From Marisediminicola sp040546025 (GTDB lineage Bacteria; Actinomycetota; Actinomycetes; Actinomycetales; Microbacteriaceae), in NCBI RefSeq assembly GCF_040546025.1, contig NZ_JBEPNA010000012.1, positions 1 through 64,000 of the forward strand: a DNA stretch of 64,000 nucleotides. The letters run 5' to 3'. The position numbers and the translations under genes were made by a program. Each line of letters begins with the position of its first letter. Within the stretch, counting starts at the first letter, position 1. Shown one piece after another: positions 61,974-64,000 of this stretch. The notes beneath the pieces were generated by a model that saw only the letters and a list, made by a program, of their open reading frames with translations, did no database searches and was not told where the DNA came from.

Positions 61974-63800
61974 GTGAAGATCTATGACGTACCCGCCCTG
62001 GTTCCAGCAGACCCGGAAGCGAACGCGACAGACCTGCTCGTCGATCGTGTTCGTGAGACCCCCGAACTGCCCATCTTCGCGCTCCCCGCCCCCGGTGGCA
62101 CCTGGACCGATGTGACTGCCGCGGAGTTCCACCGGCAGGTTGTCGCCCTCGCCAAGGGGCTTGTCGCATCCGGTGTGCAGCCGGGCGACAAGATCGGCCT
62201 GATGTGCAAGACCCGCTACGAGTGGACGCTGATCGACTTCGCGACCTGGTTCGCCGGCGCGCTGCTTGTCCCCGTCTACGAGACGTCGGCCCCGAGTCAG
62301 CTGCTGTGGTACCTGAGCGACTCCGGCGCCACCGGCATGATCACCGAGACCCCGGATCACTTCGCCCGGTTCGACGAGATCCGCGCCGACCTCCCTCTTG
62401 TCTCCCGCGTCTGGCAGATCGACCTCGGCGACCTCGACAAGCTCGTCGCCAAGGGCGTCGACGTGCCCGACGAGGAGATCGAGCGACGCCGGCAGATCGC
62501 GAAGGGGTCGGATGTCGCGACGCTGATCTACACCTCCGGAACCACCGGGCGGCCGAAGGGCTGCATCCTCACCCACTCGAACTTCGTCGAGCTCTGCCGC
62601 AACGCGCAGAAGGCGGTGCCCGAGGTTGTGCACCCCGGTTCCACCACGCTGCTGTTCATTACTACCGCGCACATCTTCGCGCGGTACATCTCGCTCCTCT
62701 GCGTGCATGGCGGGGTGAAGGTGGGCCACCAGCCCGACACCAAGCAGCTCCTCCCCTCGCTCGCTACCTTCAAGCCGACCTTCCTGCTCGCGGTCCCCCG
62801 CGTGTTCGAGAAGGTCTACAACTCCTCGGAGCAGAAGGCGGAGGCCGGTGGCAAGGGCAAGATCTTCCGCGCCGCTGCCGATGTCGCCGTTGCGCATTCG
62901 AAGGCGCTGGATGCCGGGAGCGTGCCGCTCGGGCTCAAGATCAAGTTCGCATTGTTCGACCGTCTTGTCTATTCGAAGATCCGCGCGGCGATGGGCGGCA
63001 ACGTGAAGTACGCGGTCTCCGGATCCGCTCCTCTGGGGCTCCGTCTCGGGCACTTCTACCGCAGCCTCGGCATCACGATCCTCGAGGGCTATGGCCTCAC
63101 CGAGACCACGGCTCCCGTGTCGATCAACCGCGTCGACGGGTTCAAGATCGGCAAGGTCGGACCGCCCCTTCCCGGCGTCTCCGTGCGCATCACCGACGAC
63201 GGCGAAATCCAGGTCAAGGGCGTGAACATCTTCGCCGGGTACTGGAAGAACGACGAGGCGACCACCGGAGTCTTCGACGACGGCTGGTTCAAGACCGGCG
63301 ACATCGGCGAGATCGACAAGGACGGCTACCTGCAGATAACCGGGCGCAAGAAGGAGATCATCGTGACGGCGGGTGGTAAGAACGTCGCCCCTGCCGCGCT
63401 CGAGGATCCGATCCGCGCGAACCCGATCATCAGCCAGGTCATCGTCGTCGGCGAACAGAAGCCGTTTATCGCCGCCCTCATCACCCTTGACGAGGAGATG
63501 CTTCCCGTCTGGCTGAAGAACAACGACGAGGACGGCGGCCAGGGAATTGCCGCGGCCGCACGAAATCCGAAGGTGCTCGCCGAGATCCAGCGTGCCGTCG
63601 ACGCGGCGAACGCCAACGTCTCCCGCGCGGAGTCCATCCGCAAGTTCACGGTGCTCGAGCACGACCTCACCGAGGCGAGCGGCTACCTCACCCCGAAGCT
63701 CAGCATCAAGCGGGACCTCATCGTCAAGGACTACACGCCCGTGATCGAGGAGATGTACGCGGGACACCCCGCGACAGAGGGAACCTCACTGGTCGGCTGA
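61974..63800 (+). CDS. fadD: Long-chain acyl-CoA synthetase (AMP-forming)
   Basis: Activates fatty acids to acyl-CoA through an acyl-adenylate. The 608-residue protein has the AMP motif LIYTSGTTGRPKGCILTH, the YGLTET block, GWFKTGDIGEIDKDGYL and the hinge Lys motif GRKKEIIVTAGGKNV, with a C-terminal catalytic Lys in LTPKLSIKRD. It resembles FadD15-type enzymes of actinobacteria. GTG 61974 is chosen because AAAGGAGTT lies eight bases before it and the family starts here. Divergent from glk. Confidence 0.93.
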   Translation: MKIYDVPALVPADPEANATDLLVDRVRETPELPIFALPAPGGTWTDVTAAEFHRQVVALAKGLVASGVQPGDKIGLMCKTRYEWTLIDFATWFAGALLVPVYETSAPSQLLWYLSDSGATGMITETPDHFARFDEIRADLPLVSRVWQIDLGDLDKLVAKGVDVPDEEIERRRQIAKGSDVATLIYTSGTTGRPKGCILTHSNFVELCRNAQKAVPEVVHPGSTTLLFITTAHIFARYISLLCVHGGVKVGHQPDTKQLLPSLATFKPTFLLAVPRVFEKVYNSSEQKAEAGGKGKIFRAAADVAVAHSKALDAGSVPLGLKIKFALFDRLVYSKIRAAMGGNVKYAVSGSAPLGLRLGHFYRSLGITILEGYGLTETTAPVSINRVDGFKIGKVGPPLPGVSVRITDDGEIQVKGVNIFAGYWKNDEATTGVFDDGWFKTGDIGEIDKDGYLQITGRKKEIIVTAGGKNVAPAALEDPIRANPIISQVIVVGEQKPFIAALITLDEEMLPVWLKNNDEDGGQGIAAAARNPKVLAEIQRAVDAANANVSRAESIRKFTVLEHDLTEASGYLTPKLSIKRDLIVKDYTPVIEEMYAGHPATEGTSLVG

Positions 63801-63847
63801 GTCGCCGCCCGATCCGCACGCCAGACCAGATCCGCGAGCCAGCTGGG

Positions 63848-64000
63848 CTAGAACCAGTCTGATTCACGGATCTGGCGCATCGCCTCGCGCTTAGTCGGTT
63901 TGTCGAGGCCGTCGATGTAGAGCTTGCCGTCGAGGTGGTCGGCCTCGTGCTGCAGCGCCTGAGCCATGAGCCCCTCGCCCTCGAGCTCGATCGCGTTGCC
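63848..64000 (-). CDS. def: Peptide deformylase, C-terminal part
   Basis: The last 50 residues of a leftward gene cut by the window edge. The sequence holds MAQALQHEADHLDGKLYID with the zinc motif H-E-x-x-H (HEADH), diagnostic of peptide deformylase, which removes the formyl group from new proteins. The end is RESDWF. The 5' part, with the other two family motifs, lies outside the window. Confidence 0.93.
   Translation of the reverse strand, partial: GNAIELEGEGLMAQALQHEADHLDGKLYIDGLDKPTKREAMRQIRESDWF

Noticed and set aside
61815..63767. A 650-codon extension upstream of the glucokinase start, suggesting a giant fusion protein
   Set aside because: The ATG at 61811 has a ribosome site and gives a complete ROK protein; the extension is antisense to the acyl-CoA synthetase gene and has no domain.

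Overview
This 64 kb window is high-GC chromosomal DNA from an actinobacterium, most likely Microbacteriaceae or a close relative. The evidence is the actinobacterial gene order divIVA-yggT-sepF-yggS-ftsZ-ftsQ-murC without ftsA, a bc1-aa3 respiratory set with a diheme QcrC, DUF3040, DUF3043 and DUF6457 proteins, an Rv2175c/PknL pair, a class II DAHP synthase, and many GTG starts. The family is an inference. No rRNA, tRNA, CRISPR array, insertion sequence or prophage was seen.

Layout. Positions 1-14105 form a nitrate assimilation island. It holds molybdenum cofactor genes (mobA, a DUF6457 gene, moeA) and a leftward narK-nasC-nasB nitrate uptake and reduction operon. A leftward nirD-cbiX pair lies divergent from nirB-cobA-nnaR (siroheme nitrite reductase, siroheme synthesis, HemD-like regulator). 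Next come trpD and two convergent respiratory operons: ctaE-qcrC-qcrA-qcrB rightward and ctaC-ctaD-ctaF-GNAT leftward. Positions 23.6-33.6 kb hold housekeeping genes (erpA, an M20 dipeptidase, a DUF3043 gene, pyrD, nrdR, hisD, dnaE, rluD). Positions 33.6-52.2 kb hold lspA and the whole division and cell wall (dcw) cluster, all leftward, from mraZ down to divIVA, with repeated 4-base stop/start overlaps. Positions 52.4-58.1 kb hold a DUF3040 gene, a polyprenyl diphosphate synthase, an Rv2175c homologue, a four-LysM lysozyme-like wall protein and a PASTA Ser/Thr kinase. The end holds a class II DAHP synthase, plsC, a ROK glucokinase, an acyl-CoA synthetase and the 3' part of peptide deformylase.

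How the genes work together. The first 14 kb supply transport, molybdenum cofactor, siroheme, both reductases and a dedicated regulator. The three nitrate/nitrite promoters (narK, nirD, nirB) share one layout: GTnAC-type half-sites at 11-bp steps, ending in GAAAC or GAAAT exactly 10 bp before a TAGCGT or TAGGCT -10 box. This looks like a GlnR/NnaR regulon and is the strongest unexplained pattern here. The dcw cluster opens with an mraZ promoter whose -10 and spacer carry three 10-bp-spaced MraZ boxes.

No clearly new biological system was found; gene content is mostly conserved core metabolism. The points most worth following are the shared nitrate promoter layout, a MurE whose usual DNPR substrate motif reads HHPR, a series of probable leaderless genes placed exactly one -10 distance from their start codons, five 11-residue repeats in DivIVA, and decayed repeats in the 58.2-58.6 kb gap.
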